Numbered from the stretch's first letter, positions 38,950-49,884 are shown. The stretch is DNA of 64,000 bases from Serratia entomophila (GCF_021462285.1 NZ_CP082787.1:3596001-3660000), one strand, 5' to 3'. Numbers and translations are program-made. The notes: generated from the letters alone by a model not told the origin.

Positions 38950-39381
38950 ATGGATATTCTGACTGACCTCAACCGCTGCACTCCCGACTGGCAGCGGCTG
39001 TGCCGGCTGCTGGAAGACGCGGGATTGGGTGAGCGCGACCCGCAGGTGATGCAGCGGGTGTATCAACACAGCCAGTTTTGCTATTGGGGATTTATTGACG
39101 GTGAACTGATGGCCACCGCCCACGCCATCAGCGACATGACCTCCGTCGCCTACCTGGCCGACGTGGCTGTCGATCCGCGTTTTCAGGGCCAGGGGCTGGG
39201 CCGGCGGCTGATGGACCGGGTGATGCGGGATCTTGCGCCGCTCGGCAAGGTGTTTATCTATTCGGTGCCGGACAAGCTTGAATTCTATAAGAAATACGGC
39301 TTCCACAGCCTGACCACCGGCATGGTGTACGCCGACGGCGCCGCCCTGCAACGCCTGCAAGACAGCGGCTACGTACGCTGA
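38950..39381 (+). CDS. GNAT-family N-acetyltransferase
   Basis: This 143-residue protein is a GNAT enzyme with motif A YLADVAVDPRFQGQGLGRRLMDRVM and the terminal YKKYGFHSLTTGMVY segment. GGGGGAAAC precedes the ATG. It is probably co-transcribed with the TPR gene. The acceptor substrate cannot be predicted from sequence. Confidence 0.85.
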   Translation: MDILTDLNRCTPDWQRLCRLLEDAGLGERDPQVMQRVYQHSQFCYWGFIDGELMATAHAISDMTSVAYLADVAVDPRFQGQGLGRRLMDRVMRDLAPLGKVFIYSVPDKLEFYKKYGFHSLTTGMVYADGAALQRLQDSGYVR

Positions 39382-39421
39382 GATCCAGATACGGATAAAA
39401 CCAAACGGGGAGGCCTAAATT

Positions 39422-40027
39422 ATGTCAGAAAAATCATGGCTCATTGAAACTGAACTAAAAAGCCAAACCATCAGCCTTATTCCCTTACGTAAAGAACACG
39501 CACCGGAGCTGGCGCAGGCGGCTATGGATGGAAGATTGTGGGAACTGTGGTTTACTTCCGTACCGACGGAACACACCGTTGATCACTATGTGAGCCAAGC
39601 GTTGAGTGAACAATCAGCCGGCCGGGCATTACCCTTCGTCATCGTGCATAACGCAACGCAGAAAATTATCGGTACCACCCGTATTTGTAATGCCGATGGG
39701 CAAAACCGTCGGGTGGAAGTCGGCTATACTTGGTATGCAAAAAGTCATCAGAAAACCGCCGCTAATACAGAGTGCAAACTCCTGTTGCTCAGTTATGCCT
39801 TTGAAGAGCTGGCGGTAATTGCCGTTGAATTTCGTACTCACTGGCACAATCACATTTCAAGAGCGGCGATCGCCCGACTCGGCGCCAAGCAAGATGGCGT
39901 ATTGAGAAATCACCAAAAAAATGCAGATGGCAGCTATCGCGACACGGTGATTTTCTCGATCATTGACCATGAGTGGCCGATGGTGAAAAAAAGCTTAGGT
40001 TATAAATTACGCCAACCCAGAGAGTAA
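39422..40027 (+). CDS. GNAT-family acetyltransferase (RimJ/RimL-like)
   Basis: This 201-residue protein belongs to the Acetyltransf_3 group: it opens with a strand-rich part (TISLIPLRKEHAPELAQAAMDGRLWELWFT), then IIGTTRICNAD, VEVGYTWYAKSHQKTAANTE and HISRAAIARLGAKQDGVLRNH. Such proteins acetylate N-terminal or small-molecule amines. A GGGAGG element lies just upstream. Codon use appears somewhat more AT-rich than the neighbours, hinting at later acquisition, but I have not measured it. Confidence 0.85.
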   Translation: MSEKSWLIETELKSQTISLIPLRKEHAPELAQAAMDGRLWELWFTSVPTEHTVDHYVSQALSEQSAGRALPFVIVHNATQKIIGTTRICNADGQNRRVEVGYTWYAKSHQKTAANTECKLLLLSYAFEELAVIAVEFRTHWHNHISRAAIARLGAKQDGVLRNHQKNADGSYRDTVIFSIIDHEWPMVKKSLGYKLRQPRE

Positions 40028-40042
40028 GAGCGATAAAGCAAG

Positions 40043-40468
40043 CTAAAGCGCCTTGCTCATAAAAATCCGCCGGGTGCCCGATGGCAGACAGGGCACCTCG
40101 CCAAAGCGCACCCAACCTTGCTTCTCATAGAATTTCGGCGCCTGGAAGCTGATGGTGTACAGCACCGCAGATACGCAGCCGCGCCGCCGCCCTTCTTCTT
40201 CAAACCTGCGCAGCAACGCACTGCCGACCCCGGAGCCGCGCAGCGCCGTGGGCAGATGAAACAGGTCGAGAAACAGCAGGCCCAGCGATGAGCGGCCGAT
40301 AATGCCGCCCAACACCTCGCCGCTATGCGGATCTCTTACCACTACCGCCAGCGGCAGCCGATCGTTGTTGCCGGTGATCTCGTCGTTATAGCTATCCAGC
40401 CCTTCGCTGATGAGCGCTTCAATTTCTGTACTGACGTTGTCGCGAACCTCTATCGGGTAATTATTCAT
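40043..40468 (-). CDS. GNAT-family N-acetyltransferase
   Basis: This 141-residue GNAT protein contains VVVRDPHSGEVLGGIIGRSSLG, the motif A LPTALRGSGVGSALLRRFEEE and a C-terminal FYEKQGWVRFGEVPCLPSG. The start at 40468 is favoured by a GAGA element and by the family N-terminus; the frame extends to 40537 without a ribosome site. It is convergent with the preceding acetyltransferase gene. Substrate unknown. Confidence 0.8.
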   Translation of the reverse strand: MNNYPIEVRDNVSTEIEALISEGLDSYNDEITGNNDRLPLAVVVRDPHSGEVLGGIIGRSSLGLLFLDLFHLPTALRGSGVGSALLRRFEEEGRRRGCVSAVLYTISFQAPKFYEKQGWVRFGEVPCLPSGTRRIFMSKAL

Positions 40469-40691
40469 CCTGTTCTCATATGGCTGATATCGGGTATCAC
40501 CACAGAGTAGCAAAAATTCGCCATAGCGGATCCGCACCGCACTTTTTCACGCTTTCCCCGGCTTTCAGACCATTGGACGGTGGAACTCAGGGCGGTTTTT
40601 CGGCATGCTGGATGCCGGTTTTCATTTTCCGCTCCGGCGGTTTACCACTGGCGTTGAGCCGGTGTTTGGTTGCAGAGAAGGTTTTGACTCC

Positions 40692-41057
40692 ATGACGTTG
40701 ACCATGTACGGCATCAAAAATTGTGACACCATCAAAAAAGCGCGCCGCTGGCTGGAAGAACAGGGCGTGGCCTATCAATTTCACGACTACCGCGCTGACG
40801 GGCTGGACGAACGGCTGCTGCGCGGTTTTGTCGAGCGCCTGGGCTGGGAGCCGCTGCTGAACACCCGCGGCACCACCTGGCGCAAGCTGGATGAGGCGCA
40901 ACGCAACGCCTGCGACAACGCCGACGCGGCCATCGCGCTGATGCTGGCCCAGCCGGCCATCATCAAACGCCCGCTGTTGGACGACGGCAAGGGCCATGCC
41001 CTGCTCGGCTTCAGCGCCGACGGTTATCAGCAATTTGTCTCCGAGGTCACAGCATGA
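40692..41057 (+). CDS. yffB: Spx/ArsC-family protein YffB
   Basis: This 121-residue thioredoxin-fold protein of the ArsC/Spx/MgsR family has the single CXX motif in [17 protein letters not shown] and the segment [14 protein letters not shown]. The start at 40692 gives the E. coli YffB length; upstream in-frame codons lack similarity. The stop overlaps the dapE ATG (ATGA), conserved in enterobacteria. Function is poorly defined; a glutathione-dependent reductase role has been suggested. Confidence 0.9.
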   Translation: MTLTMYGIKNCDTIKKARRWLEEQGVAYQFHDYRADGLDERLLRGFVERLGWEPLLNTRGTTWRKLDEAQRNACDNADAAIALMLAQPAIIKRPLLDDGKGHALLGFSADGYQQFVSEVTA

Positions 41058-42181
41058 TTTGCCCGGTTATCGAACTGGCCCAGCAGTTGATCAAACGCCC
41101 TTCCCTCAGCCCGCATGACGAGGGTTGCCAGCAGCTGATGATCGACCGCCTGAAGGCTATCGGCTTTACCGTCGAAGCGATGGACTTCGAAGACACCCAG
41201 AACTTCTGGGCCTGGCGCGGCGAAGGCCAAACGCTGGCGTTTGCCGGCCATACCGACGTGGTGCCGACCGGCGACGAAAAGCGTTGGGACAACCCGCCGT
41301 TTGAACCGGCAATCCGCGACGGCATGCTGTACGGCCGCGGCGCGGCGGACATGAAAGGTTCGCTGGCGGCGATGGTGGTGGCGGCGGAGCGTTTTGTCGC
41401 CGCCAACCCCGATCACCGCGGCCGGCTGGCGTTCCTCATCACCTCCGACGAAGAGGCCAGCGCCACCCACGGCACCGTCAAGGTGGTGGAAGCGCTGATG
41501 GCGCGCAACGAACGGCTGGATTACTGCCTGGTCGGCGAGCCTTCCAGCACCGATCGCGTCGGCGACGTAGTGAAAAACGGCCGCCGCGGCTCAGTCACCG
41601 CCAACCTGCATATCCACGGCGTTCAGGGCCACGTCGCCTATCCGCACCTGGCGGATAACCCGGTGCACCGCGCCATGCCGGCGCTGAATGAGCTGGTGGC
41701 GATCGAGTGGGATCGCGGCAACGAATTCTTCCCGCCGACCAGCATGCAGATAGCCAACGTGCAGGCCGGCACCGGCAGCAACAACGTGATCCCGGGCGAG
41801 CTGTTCGTGCAGTTCAACTTCCGCTTCAGCACCGAGCTGACCGATGCGCTGATCAAACAGCGGGTGGAAGAGCTGCTGGAACGCCACCAGCTGAACTACA
41901 GCATCGAATGGCGCCTGTCCGGCCAGCCTTTCCTCACCGCGCGCGGCGCGCTGGTGGATGCAGTCGTCAACGCCGTCGAACATTACTCCGAAATTACGCC
42001 GCAGCTGCTGACCACCGGCGGCACCTCGGATGGCCGCTTTATTGCCCTGATGGGCGCGCAGGTGGTGGAGCTGGGGCCGGTCAACGCCACTATCCATAAG
42101 GTTAACGAGTGCGTGAACGCCTCGGATCTGCAGCTGCTGAGCCGCATGTATCAACGCATCATGGAGCAACTGGTCGCATGA
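41054..42181 (+). CDS. dapE: Succinyl-diaminopimelate desuccinylase DapE
   Basis: DapE is a zinc-dependent M20 hydrolase that converts N-succinyl-LL-diaminopimelate to LL-diaminopimelate and succinate, supplying lysine and peptidoglycan precursors. Metal ligands and catalytic residues are visible in [21 protein letters not shown] and [11 protein letters not shown]. The 375-residue length is normal. It overlaps yffB and the following peptidase gene by four bases each, so the three genes are translationally coupled. Confidence 0.97.
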   Translation: MICPVIELAQQLIKRPSLSPHDEGCQQLMIDRLKAIGFTVEAMDFEDTQNFWAWRGEGQTLAFAGHTDVVPTGDEKRWDNPPFEPAIRDGMLYGRGAADMKGSLAAMVVAAERFVAANPDHRGRLAFLITSDEEASATHGTVKVVEALMARNERLDYCLVGEPSSTDRVGDVVKNGRRGSVTANLHIHGVQGHVAYPHLADNPVHRAMPALNELVAIEWDRGNEFFPPTSMQIANVQAGTGSNNVIPGELFVQFNFRFSTELTDALIKQRVEELLERHQLNYSIEWRLSGQPFLTARGALVDAVVNAVEHYSEITPQLLTTGGTSDGRFIALMGAQVVELGPVNATIHKVNECVNASDLQLLSRMYQRIMEQLVA

Positions 42182-42852
42182 TCACCGACGAAATGCTGAC
42201 CGGGCGCGCCACCGAGCATCTGGCGCCGCTGAGCGGCAGCCACCGGCTGCAGCCCGCCGCGGTAAGCGCTTTCCTCGCCATGCAGCAGGCGGCGCAGGCG
42301 GCGGGATTCGATCTGCAGCCCGCCAGCACCTTCCGGGATTTCGATCGGCAATTGGCGATCTGGAATGGAAAATTCTGCGGTGAGCGCCCAGTATTAGATA
42401 AGGACAGCAAGCCTATCGACATAGCGCCGCTGTCCGCCGCCGAGCGTTGCGAAACCATCCTGCGCTGGTCGGCGTTGCCGGGCGCCAGCCGCCACCACTG
42501 GGGCAGCGATCTGGACGTGTACGATCCATCGCTGCTGCCGGCAGGGCAAAAGCTGCAGCTGGAGCCCTGGGAATATGAGCAAGGGGGGTATTTCCATGCG
42601 CTCAATCTGTGGCTGACGGCGCATATGGCAGAGTTCGGCTTTTATCGCCCGTTCACCGAAGAAGGGGACGGCGTGGCGGTGGAGCCTTGGCATCTGAGCT
42701 ACCGCCCGCTGGCGCAAGAGCTCGAACAGCGGCTGACGCCGGCGCTGCTGCTGGCGGCCTGGCGAGACAGGGAGGTTGCCGGTGCCGAATGGCTGCAAGG
42801 CCATTTGCCATCGATTTTTTCGCGTTTTATACGCAGTGAAGGAAAGGAGTGA
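42178..42852 (+). CDS. M15-family D-Ala-D-Ala carboxypeptidase-like protein
   Basis: This 224-residue protein has the VanY/M15B zinc-site pattern: [13 protein letters not shown] (His and Asp ligands) and [10 protein letters not shown] (catalytic Glu and third His). No signal peptide is apparent, so its compartment is uncertain. The ATG at 42178 overlaps the dapE stop by four bases, linking it to diaminopimelate metabolism. E. coli lacks this gene between dapE and ypfN. A role in recycling or trimming peptidoglycan peptides is plausible but not shown. Confidence 0.83.
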   Translation: MITDEMLTGRATEHLAPLSGSHRLQPAAVSAFLAMQQAAQAAGFDLQPASTFRDFDRQLAIWNGKFCGERPVLDKDSKPIDIAPLSAAERCETILRWSALPGASRHHWGSDLDVYDPSLLPAGQKLQLEPWEYEQGGYFHALNLWLTAHMAEFGFYRPFTEEGDGVAVEPWHLSYRPLAQELEQRLTPALLLAAWRDREVAGAEWLQGHLPSIFSRFIRSEGKE

Positions 42853-42854
42853 AT

Positions 42855-43040
42855 ATGCAATGGTTAGCTGATTACTGGTGGATTATCCTGCTGGTGCTGG
42901 TCGGTATGATCGTCAGCGGCATCAAAGAGCTGCGCCGCGTTGACGTCAAAGGCTATCTGGCCGACAAACCCGAGTTGCCGCCGCACCGCGATAACAACGC
43001 CCAGTGGGACGACGAAGACGACTGGCCGAAAAAGAAATGA
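42855..43040 (+). CDS. ypfN: UPF0370 protein YpfN
   Basis: This 61-residue membrane microprotein has one N-terminal membrane helix ([16 protein letters not shown]) and a conserved charged tail ([20 protein letters not shown]). AAGGAG lies eight bases before ATG 42855; a GTG six bases upstream is in frame but less well placed. It matches YpfN, conserved between dapE and ypfH. Function unknown. Confidence 0.9.
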   Translation: MQWLADYWWIILLVLVGMIVSGIKELRRVDVKGYLADKPELPPHRDNNAQWDDEDDWPKKK

Positions 43041-43067
43041 CATCAGGGCGCTCCGGCGCCCTGAGTT

Positions 43068-43757
43068 TTATTTGAACGCGATGAGATCGCCGCGTTTGCC
43101 GAACATCGCTTCGTCCCAGTAACGCTGCGGCACGTAGTAATGCAGGCGCTCCAAGGCGTTGTTCATCATACCCTGATTAATCGCATGGCCCACGTCTTGC
43201 TCCACGTCCAGCGTGACATCAACGCCGTTGGCCCGTAACCTTTCCGCTGCGGCCTGAGCGTGCTGTACCGCGATCGTCGCATCCTGTTCGCCGTGGATAA
43301 GATGCACCACGGTTTCGCCCAACGCCTGTTCCGGCAAGTTGGCAAAGCGCCCGCTGAACGCCACTACCCGCCCGGCCAGCTCGGGTTGCGCCTTCAACGC
43401 CTCCAGCGCCATGATCGATCCCTGCGAGAAACCGACCAGCGCGGTGCCGGCGTAGCCTACGCCGCTCTGCCGCTGCCAGTAACGCACAATCTCGATGAAC
43501 GTCGGCATCACCTCGGCGATGCGTTCCGCCCGATTCTCTTCGGTCACGCCCTGCACCGAGAACCACTGGCGGCCGTTGCCGGTGCCGAAGGCAGAGGGGC
43601 CACCGACGCTCACCACCAGCGCCTGCGGGAAATCCTTGGCGAAATAGCGGCCGATCTCCCCCATCGCCACCGGGTTGTCGCCCACACCGTGAAACAGCAG
43701 GATCAGCTGCGCAGCCGGCGTGGCCGGGCTTTGTACAACGAAATGCTCATGTTTCAT
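43068..43757 (-). CDS. ypfH: Alpha/beta-hydrolase esterase YpfH
   Basis: This 229-residue serine hydrolase of the phospholipase/carboxylesterase type has the nucleophile elbow GFSQGS near residue 105, the acid in HGEQDATIAV and the histidine in DVGHAINQG. No signal peptide; cytoplasmic. It corresponds to YpfH, which hydrolyses short-chain p-nitrophenyl esters in E. coli; the physiological substrate is unknown. It is convergent with ypfN. Confidence 0.92.
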   Translation of the reverse strand: MKHEHFVVQSPATPAAQLILLFHGVGDNPVAMGEIGRYFAKDFPQALVVSVGGPSAFGTGNGRQWFSVQGVTEENRAERIAEVMPTFIEIVRYWQRQSGVGYAGTALVGFSQGSIMALEALKAQPELAGRVVAFSGRFANLPEQALGETVVHLIHGEQDATIAVQHAQAAAERLRANGVDVTLDVEQDVGHAINQGMMNNALERLHYYVPQRYWDEAMFGKRGDLIAFK

Positions 43758-43876
43758 CGATGACTCCTCGGATTATCAGAAATTCCGCCCGGCACACTGC
43801 GCCCCGGGCCACTGCCGCCCACTATACGCCGCTGAGAAATCAGGAAAATCGGGTTTTATTGAGCAACTTCTTCAAT

Positions 43877-45889
43877 TTATTGCAACGATTGCGCCCAGTT
43901 GCGCCAATAGCGGCAATGTTGCTCATCAAACTGTTCCAACGCCTGCGCCGCTTCGTGCCGCCAGTGGCGCAACAGGGCCTTTTGGCCGCTGAGGCTGAAC
44001 TGCGCCGCACACGCGGCCGCCGGCAGTTGCCGCTGCAGATGCATCCGCAGCGCCGGCAACGGCAGAACGCTGGCCAGCAGCAGCCGCTGCAGCGCCCCCA
44101 GGCTGGCCTCCAGCGGGCGATGGGCGAAGGCGAAACCGGCCAGTTCGCGCCAGTCCTCCTCCGCCAACTGCGGATCGCCGTCGTCGCCGGGGATCTCCAG
44201 CGGCAGATCGATGCGCTGCCGCAGCCAGCGCCAGTCGCGCGCCAGATGCTTGTGCGCCGCATGCCGCAGCGCCTCCCCCTGCTCGCTCAGCGGCAGAATG
44301 GCCATGGCGGTATAGCAGCCGCTGCTGGCCTCCGGCTTGCTGCCAATGCGCGCCAGCTCAAAACCGCAAGACTGCCAGAAGCGCCACAGCGATTCGGTAT
44401 AGCCAAAACTGACCGAAAGAAAATCCAGCCCCTGCGTCTGTTGACGCTGTTCGTCGATCAGGCGGCGGGCAATGCCCTGCCTCCGCAGCGCCGGCAATAC
44501 CGCAATGCGCGTTATGCGCCGCGAACGCAGCGTCGGCGCCCACCACTGGCCGCCGTGCGCCGCCAGCGACTGCGCCACCAGGTTGCCGCGCGGCCGCCGC
44601 CGCCCGGCCCAAACTTCATGCGCCAGTTCGGCGCTCAGGCCGCCCTCGTCCGCCAGCCACAGCGCGCCGACCACCTCGTGATCCGCCTGCGCCAGGGCAA
44701 AGTGCATGCCGGGCGCATCCATCAACCGCCGCAGGTCCAGCGGTGAGGTGCGGTAATGCGCGCTGCTCAACAAGGCATAAAAACGCGCCAGCCGCTGCGG
44801 CTCCGCGCACAGCTCCCGCTGTTCCGCCCGGCTGAAGCCAATCTGCTGCGCGGCCGCCCGCCATTCCGGCAGCTCATTGAACAGCAGCGCATGGTCTAAC
44901 ACACGTTCCAACGGATCGCCCTGCGCCCAGCGCATCGGCTGCTGCAGGCTCAGCGGCTGGAACGACGGCAGCCCGGCGCAGAACTTCAGCAAGAAACCGC
45001 GCCCGGTGCCTTCGTAACCCTGCACCGTGGTGGTCAGCAGCACCCGCGGGAAATAACTGACCAGCTGCTGCAACAGCGGGCCGGGAATGGCGGCCGCTTC
45101 ATCCACCAGCAGCCACCCCACCTGGCTGACGCTCTGTTCGCGGCAGTGCGCCAACAGCGCATCGGGCGCCCAAAATTGCGCGCGCCCCTGCGCCCATTCA
45201 GTGGCGACGTCGGTGGCCGCCCGGCTCGGACCGGTTACCCAGCAGGTGAGCGGCGAATTCGCCACCAGCATGCCCGCCAGCGTTGACTTACCGCGGCCGC
45301 GCGCGGCGGTCAGCACCCAGATGCCAGAGGCCGCATTCAACAATTGGCTCAACAGCGCCTGCTGCTCGGCGGAAGGCCGCCCATCGGGCTGGCGCCAGGG
45401 CGCACGCGCCGGCAGCGGTGCGAGCGACAGCGCCTCGCCTTGCCGCCACAGCGTGACCTCGTCGTCGGCGGCCAAATGGCGCTGCAAATGCCGGATAAAG
45501 TGCGGTGTGGTGACAGGTTGCGGGCAATCGCTCCAGCGCAGGCTGTCGCCGTCCGGCAATTGGTGCCACTGCCGCCAGGGCGGGGCCAGCAGCAGCAGCC
45601 AACTGCCGGCGCGCAGGGTGCCCGCCAGCGCCGCCAGCGCCTCTACGTCAAGCCCCTGCGTGGCGTCGAACACCGCATGCAGCCGCTCCTGCCCCAACAG
45701 CTGGCGCACCGCGCCGCTCGCCATCGCCGCCACCCCGGCGGGCGGGTTGTCGCCGACCCACGGCCAATCGCCCGGCAGCGTTGCGGCCAGTCGTTGCGCC
45801 TGCTGTCGGCACCATTCAGGTTCACCGCTGAGCACCAGCAGCCGCCTGATGCCCTGCTGCTGCATAGGGTGTTGCATTGTCTGTAACAT
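43877..45889 (-). CDS. tmcA: tRNA(Met) cytidine acetyltransferase TmcA
   Basis: TmcA makes N4-acetylcytidine at the wobble base of elongator tRNA-Met using acetyl-CoA and ATP. The 670-residue protein shows a DUF1726 N-terminus, an RNA-helicase-like ATPase (Walker [12 protein letters not shown], Walker [11 protein letters not shown]), a GNAT domain ([18 protein letters not shown]) and a C-terminal tRNA-binding region. The ATG at 45889 lacks a clear ribosome site; a later in-frame ATG at 45877 is possible. ypfH lies downstream as in E. coli. Confidence 0.94.
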   Translation of the reverse strand: MLQTMQHPMQQQGIRRLLVLSGEPEWCRQQAQRLAATLPGDWPWVGDNPPAGVAAMASGAVRQLLGQERLHAVFDATQGLDVEALAALAGTLRAGSWLLLLAPPWRQWHQLPDGDSLRWSDCPQPVTTPHFIRHLQRHLAADDEVTLWRQGEALSLAPLPARAPWRQPDGRPSAEQQALLSQLLNAASGIWVLTAARGRGKSTLAGMLVANSPLTCWVTGPSRAATDVATEWAQGRAQFWAPDALLAHCREQSVSQVGWLLVDEAAAIPGPLLQQLVSYFPRVLLTTTVQGYEGTGRGFLLKFCAGLPSFQPLSLQQPMRWAQGDPLERVLDHALLFNELPEWRAAAQQIGFSRAEQRELCAEPQRLARFYALLSSAHYRTSPLDLRRLMDAPGMHFALAQADHEVVGALWLADEGGLSAELAHEVWAGRRRPRGNLVAQSLAAHGGQWWAPTLRSRRITRIAVLPALRRQGIARRLIDEQRQQTQGLDFLSVSFGYTESLWRFWQSCGFELARIGSKPEASSGCYTAMAILPLSEQGEALRHAAHKHLARDWRWLRQRIDLPLEIPGDDGDPQLAEEDWRELAGFAFAHRPLEASLGALQRLLLASVLPLPALRMHLQRQLPAAACAAQFSLSGQKALLRHWRHEAAQALEQFDEQHCRYWRNWAQSLQ

Positions 45890-45941
45890 CAGAATCCAGA
45901 CCTGAAAAAAATGCCGGAGTCAGGCTCCGGCATGGGGTGTA

Positions 45942-46808
45942 TTAACGGGATGCGAAGGTGTTGCAGGTATTGGGGTCGCCGCTGTCAAAGCCCTGTTTGA
46001 ACCAGGTATAGCGCTGTTGCGAGGTGCCGTGAGTAAAGCTGTCCGGCACCACGCGCCCTTGCCCCTGCTGTTGCAAACGGTCGTCGCCGATCGCCTGTGC
46101 GGCATTCAGCGCCGCCTGCAAATCCCCTTCTTCCAGCATCTGCTGTTTCTCGGCGTATTTGCCCCACACGCCGGCGAAGCAGTCCGCCTGCAGTTCCATC
46201 TTCACCGACAGGCGGTTAACTTCCGCCTGGCTGGCGCCCTGCTGCATCTGACGCACTTTCGGCTCGATGCCCAACAGGTTCTGCACATGGTGGCCCACTT
46301 CGTGCGCGACGACGTAAGCCTGGGCAAAATCGCCGCCGGCGCCGAGTTTGGTTTTCATGTCTTCGTAGAAGGACAAATCGATATACACCGTTTTGTCTCC
46401 CGGGCAGTAGAACGGCCCCATCGCCGCCTGGCCGGTGCCGCAGTTGGTGCGCGTTACGCCGCGGTACATCACCAGCTTGGGCGGTTGATAGGTTTTGCCC
46501 ATGCGCTGGAACACTTCTTTCCAGTTATCTTCGGTTGACGCCAGCACCACCGAAGTAAACTTGGCCAGCTCATCGTCCTTCGGACTGATATTGGCGCTCT
46601 GCTGCTGGCTCTGGCCGGTGACGTCACCGCCGCTCAACAACGGCGACAGATCGATGCCGTAATAGCCGGCCACCAGCACCACCACCACAAGGACGATGCC
46701 GCCCTTGCCGCCAATCGGCGGACGGAAACCGCCGCCGCCACCCAGACCTGAAGACTGCCCGCGACGATCCTCAACATTGTCACTTTCCCGACGCCCTTGC
46801 CAACGCAT
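45942..46808 (-). CDS. ypfJ: Neutral zinc metallopeptidase-family protein YpfJ
   Basis: This 288-residue protein has one N-terminal membrane helix ([17 protein letters not shown], about residues 37-53) after a charged, glycine-rich segment, and a periplasmic domain with the zinc motif [10 protein letters not shown]. The C-terminus includes [22 protein letters not shown]. Start 46808 has GGAG eight bases upstream. It matches YpfJ of the KPN_02809 family. Substrate unknown. Confidence 0.91.
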   Translation of the reverse strand: MRWQGRRESDNVEDRRGQSSGLGGGGGFRPPIGGKGGIVLVVVVLVAGYYGIDLSPLLSGGDVTGQSQQQSANISPKDDELAKFTSVVLASTEDNWKEVFQRMGKTYQPPKLVMYRGVTRTNCGTGQAAMGPFYCPGDKTVYIDLSFYEDMKTKLGAGGDFAQAYVVAHEVGHHVQNLLGIEPKVRQMQQGASQAEVNRLSVKMELQADCFAGVWGKYAEKQQMLEEGDLQAALNAAQAIGDDRLQQQGQGRVVPDSFTHGTSQQRYTWFKQGFDSGDPNTCNTFASR

Positions 46809-46969
46809 AAGTAAACTCCAGATTAGGTTTTTAGTAATCGTAGGAAACTCGCCCACTGATTGCCATTATAAATGGTCAGCGGCACGGGGAATGTAGAATT
46901 TTTCTGGAAATGCGAGGGGGATGATGACGGAGCGGCCCGAACGGACAGCTCCGTATGGCGGCGGGAGGC

Positions 46970-47683
46970 TTAGTCCAGCTGCACGCCGATGCGGCGCGCC
47001 ACTTCTTCATAGGCTTCGATCAGGCCGCCCAGGCTTTGGCGGAAACGGTCTTTGTCCATCTTGTCCAGGGTGTTTTTGTCCCACAGGCGGCTGCCGTCCG
47101 GCGAAAACTCATCGCCCAGCACCACTTCACCGTTGAACAGGCCGAACTCCAGCTTGAAGTCCACCAGGATCAGGCCCGCATCATCGAACAGCTTGGTCAA
47201 CACGTCGTTAGCCTGGTAGCTCAGCTCACGCATGCGCGCCAGATGCGCTTTGCTCACCCAACCGAAGGTTTCGCAGTAGGATTCGTTGACCATAGGATCG
47301 TGCATCGCGTCGTTTTTCAGGAACAGGTCAAACAGCGGCGGGTTCAGCACCAGGCCTTCTTCAATGCCCAGACGCTTCACCAACGAACCGGCGGCGCGGT
47401 TGCGGATCACGCATTCGACCGGCACCATGTCCAGCTTCTTCACCAGCACTTCGTTGTCGGACAGCAGGCGCTCCATCTGGGTCGGGATGCCGGCTTCTTC
47501 CAGTTTGCTCATGATGAAATGGTTGAACTTGTTGTTCACCATGCCTTTGCGATCGAACTGCTCAATGCGCTGACCATCCAGTGCTGACGTATCGTTGCGG
47601 AACTCCAACACCAGCAGATCGGGGTTTTCGGTGGTGTAGACGGTTTTTGCCTTTCCGCGATACAACTCAGCTAACTTTTGCAT
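46970..47683 (-). CDS. purC: SAICAR synthetase PurC
   Basis: PurC condenses CAIR with aspartate to SAICAR in purine biosynthesis. The 237-residue length equals the E. coli enzyme; motifs include [20 protein letters not shown] [25 protein letters not shown] and [16 protein letters not shown] lies ten bases before ATG 47683. An ERIC element begins 56 bases upstream of the ATG. I saw no PurR-box match in the short promoter stretch left, unlike the site near upp. Confidence 0.97.
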   Translation of the reverse strand: MQKLAELYRGKAKTVYTTENPDLLVLEFRNDTSALDGQRIEQFDRKGMVNNKFNHFIMSKLEEAGIPTQMERLLSDNEVLVKKLDMVPVECVIRNRAAGSLVKRLGIEEGLVLNPPLFDLFLKNDAMHDPMVNESYCETFGWVSKAHLARMRELSYQANDVLTKLFDDAGLILVDFKLEFGLFNGEVVLGDEFSPDGSRLWDKNTLDKMDKDRFRQSLGGLIEAYEEVARRIGVQLD

Positions 47684-47738
47684 CTTACATACTCCAATAA
47701 AGAATTGTTTTAAAAACGCTTCAACACACAGGTGTGAT

Positions 47739-47864
47739 ATACCCAAAATAATTGGAGTTACAGCAAGGCGGCAAGGGCAGGAATCCCCGGGAGCTTACTC
47801 AAGTAAGTGACTGGGGTGAGTGCACGCAGCCAACACAGCTGTAGCTTCAAGAATGATGGGTATA
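47739..47864. repeat. ERIC (IRU) element upstream of purC
   Basis: This 126-base imperfect palindrome runs from TATACCC to GGGTATA and contains the diagnostic core AGTAAGTGACTGGGGTGAG together with its inverted partner GAATCCCCGGGAGCTTAC. Length and sequence match the canonical enterobacterial repetitive intergenic consensus. It separates purC from bamC-dapA and may alter the purC promoter or the stability of its message. Confidence 0.93.
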
Positions 47865-47907
47865 TTGTGCCAAACCTGCGACGCAAACGATACCGTACTG
47901 GCAAAAC

Positions 47908-47931
47908 AAAAAGGGGCCGCGGCCCCTTTTT
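47908..47931. terminator. Palindromic terminator after bamC
   Basis: AAAAAGGGGCCG and its exact complement form a 24-base perfect palindrome with A and T runs on both sides, three bases from the bamC stop codon. It can act in both directions. Confidence 0.85.
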
Positions 47932-47933
47932 CG

Positions 47934-48986
47934 TTATTTAACGCTGGTTTTACTGAACGCGGACTGGAATGCCGCCACCAGCGCGTCGTTTTTCGACTGG
48001 GCCAGCGGCTTGCCCTTAGGATCGATAAATTGCAGGCTGGTGCGGTTGTTCAAGTCACCGACCTGCAGCTTGTAATCCCCTTCGGTCAGCTCAGGATCTT
48101 TAACGCCCAGGGCGTCCCAATCGCTGCTGCTCGGCGCTTTATAGGTAACGGCGACGGTGCCCTGCGGACGGCTGCGGTCCCCCACTTTCATCCCCAGTTT
48201 CTCCAACGCCGCCGGCAGGCGATCCCACACCACGGTGTAAGGGCCGCGCACCACCAGCATCGGCAGGCCGGTATCATCGGCGCCGCTCTGCACGTCCAGC
48301 GCGCCGAAGCGGCTCGCCGTCTGGCTGCTCGCCAGGTTGTCCTGCTTATCCAGGCCTTCGATGATGGTGTTCATCATCATGCCGTTGTAGCGTTGAATCT
48401 CAGACGGGTCGGTGATCGCATCGGTTTTGCCCTGCTGCTGCAGGCCGAGCGTTTTCACTACCAGCGCCTGCTGGTAACCCTGCTGCTGCACGCTGACCTG
48501 GTAACGGCCTTCGTACTGGTTGTCTTCGTCCAGGCGGTTCCACTTCACCCAGTCGGTGGTCAGGGTCTGACCGGCGTCCTGGCGTGAGGCGATGGCGATG
48601 TTCTTCGCCTGCAGCATGCTGACCACGCGCGACCACAGGTTCTGGTTCTGCGGGCTGTTTTCCAGCAGCAGCGTGCCGCTGTCGCCGGCGTATTGCCCGC
48701 GCGAGCCGCTCAACAACGCCAGAGGCTGCACCGGCGGACGAATGTCGAGCTGCTTGCCGACGCTGCCTTTCTGCGCGGTGGCAGGCACGTCATAGTTACC
48801 GCTCTGTACCGGCAGGATCATGCCGGCCGGCGCGTTCAGCCCCTTGAGCGGTGAGGCGTCGAGGTACGCTTCGTCGCCGCTGACCTGGCGCTTGTAGCGC
48901 TGATCGCTGCTACAGGCCGCCAGCATCATAACCAACGAGATGCCAACGACTTTTGCTACTCTCGACTTTTGCAATGAATAAGCCAT
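47934..48986 (-). CDS. bamC: Outer membrane assembly lipoprotein BamC
   Basis: BamC is a lipoprotein subunit of the BAM complex that folds outer-membrane beta-barrels. The 350-residue precursor has a lipoprotein signal with lipobox LAAC (Cys near residue 24), the unstructured N-terminal region with [16 protein letters not shown] that contacts BamD, and two helix-grip domains (for example [21 protein letters not shown]). ATG 48986 is preceded by AAGGGA. It follows dapA by 16 bases, forming the conserved dapA-bamC operon. Confidence 0.96.
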   Translation of the reverse strand: MAYSLQKSRVAKVVGISLVMMLAACSSDQRYKRQVSGDEAYLDASPLKGLNAPAGMILPVQSGNYDVPATAQKGSVGKQLDIRPPVQPLALLSGSRGQYAGDSGTLLLENSPQNQNLWSRVVSMLQAKNIAIASRQDAGQTLTTDWVKWNRLDEDNQYEGRYQVSVQQQGYQQALVVKTLGLQQQGKTDAITDPSEIQRYNGMMMNTIIEGLDKQDNLASSQTASRFGALDVQSGADDTGLPMLVVRGPYTVVWDRLPAALEKLGMKVGDRSRPQGTVAVTYKAPSSSDWDALGVKDPELTEGDYKLQVGDLNNRTSLQFIDPKGKPLAQSKNDALVAAFQSAFSKTSVK

Positions 48987-49002
48987 CAAATTTCCCTTAG
49001 AG

Positions 49003-49884
49003 TTACAGCAAACCGGCGCTTTTCAGCGCGCGTTCCACGACCGGACGCGCAGCGTCGGTCAACGGCGTCATCGGCAGACGCAGCGTATCGGTTGCCATCA
49101 ATCCCAATGCCTTACAGGCCCACTTCACCGGAATCGGGTTTGCTTCTACAAATAAATCCTGATGCAACGGCATCAAGCGCTGATTTAAGCGGCGTGCCTC
49201 GGCGAAGTTGCCCTGCGACGCCAGCGCGCAAAGCTGCGCCATTTCGCGCGCGGCCACGTTGGCCGTTACGGAAATAACCCCTTTGCCGCCCAGTTGCATG
49301 AAGTCCAGGCCGCTGGCGTCGTCGCCGCTCAGCAGGATGAAATCTTCATCGTCAACCAGCACTTGGATCTGACTTACACGACTTAAGTTCCCTGTCGCTT
49401 CTTTAACGGCGACAATATTCTTGATTTTCGCCAGCCGCGCGATGGTCGGCGGCAGCATGTCGCAGCCGGTGCGCGAAGGCACGTTGTACAGAATCTGCGG
49501 CAGTTCGGTGCTTTCGGCGATCGCCTTGAAGTGCTGATACAGCCCTTCCTGGGTCGGCTTATTGTAGTATGGCGTTACCGTCAGGCAACCCACTACGCCG
49601 GTATCGGCAAAGCGACTGGTGAGCGAAATGGCTTCAGCGGTGGCGTTGGCGCCGGTACCGGCGATCACCGGAATGCGGCCGTCGGCCAGCTCCAGCGTCT
49701 GCAATACCACGTCAACGTGCTCGTCATGGGCAAGCGTTGCGGACTCGCCGGTAGTCCCTACGGAAACGATAGCCGCAGTGCCACTGGCGACATGATAATC
49801 AATCAGTTTTTTTAGGCTCGCGCGATCGACAGCACCTTTGTCGTCCATCGGCGTAACCAGTGCAACAATACTTCCCGTAAACAT
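49003..49884 (-). CDS. dapA: 4-hydroxy-tetrahydrodipicolinate synthase DapA
   Basis: DapA condenses pyruvate with aspartate semialdehyde in lysine and diaminopimelate synthesis. The 293-residue TIM barrel shows [25 protein letters not shown], the tyrosine in [12 protein letters not shown] and the Schiff-base lysine in [13 protein letters not shown] 49884 is preceded by GGAGGGG. It leads the dapA-bamC operon and is divergent from gcvR. Confidence 0.97.
   Translation of the reverse strand: MFTGSIVALVTPMDDKGAVDRASLKKLIDYHVASGTAAIVSVGTTGESATLAHDEHVDVVLQTLELADGRIPVIAGTGANATAEAISLTSRFADTGVVGCLTVTPYYNKPTQEGLYQHFKAIAESTELPQILYNVPSRTGCDMLPPTIARLAKIKNIVAVKEATGNLSRVSQIQVLVDDEDFILLSGDDASGLDFMQLGGKGVISVTANVAAREMAQLCALASQGNFAEARRLNQRLMPLHQDLFVEANPIPVKWACKALGLMATDTLRLPMTPLTDAARPVVERALKSAGLL

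Noticed and set aside
43760..45905. Plus-strand frames of 180-328 codons opposite tmcA
   Set aside because: Arg/Gln-rich shadow translations; TmcA domains on the minus strand are complete.
47684..47738. PurR box upstream of purC
   Set aside because: The only inverted repeat here, CACAC-AG-GTGTG, does not match the PurR consensus.
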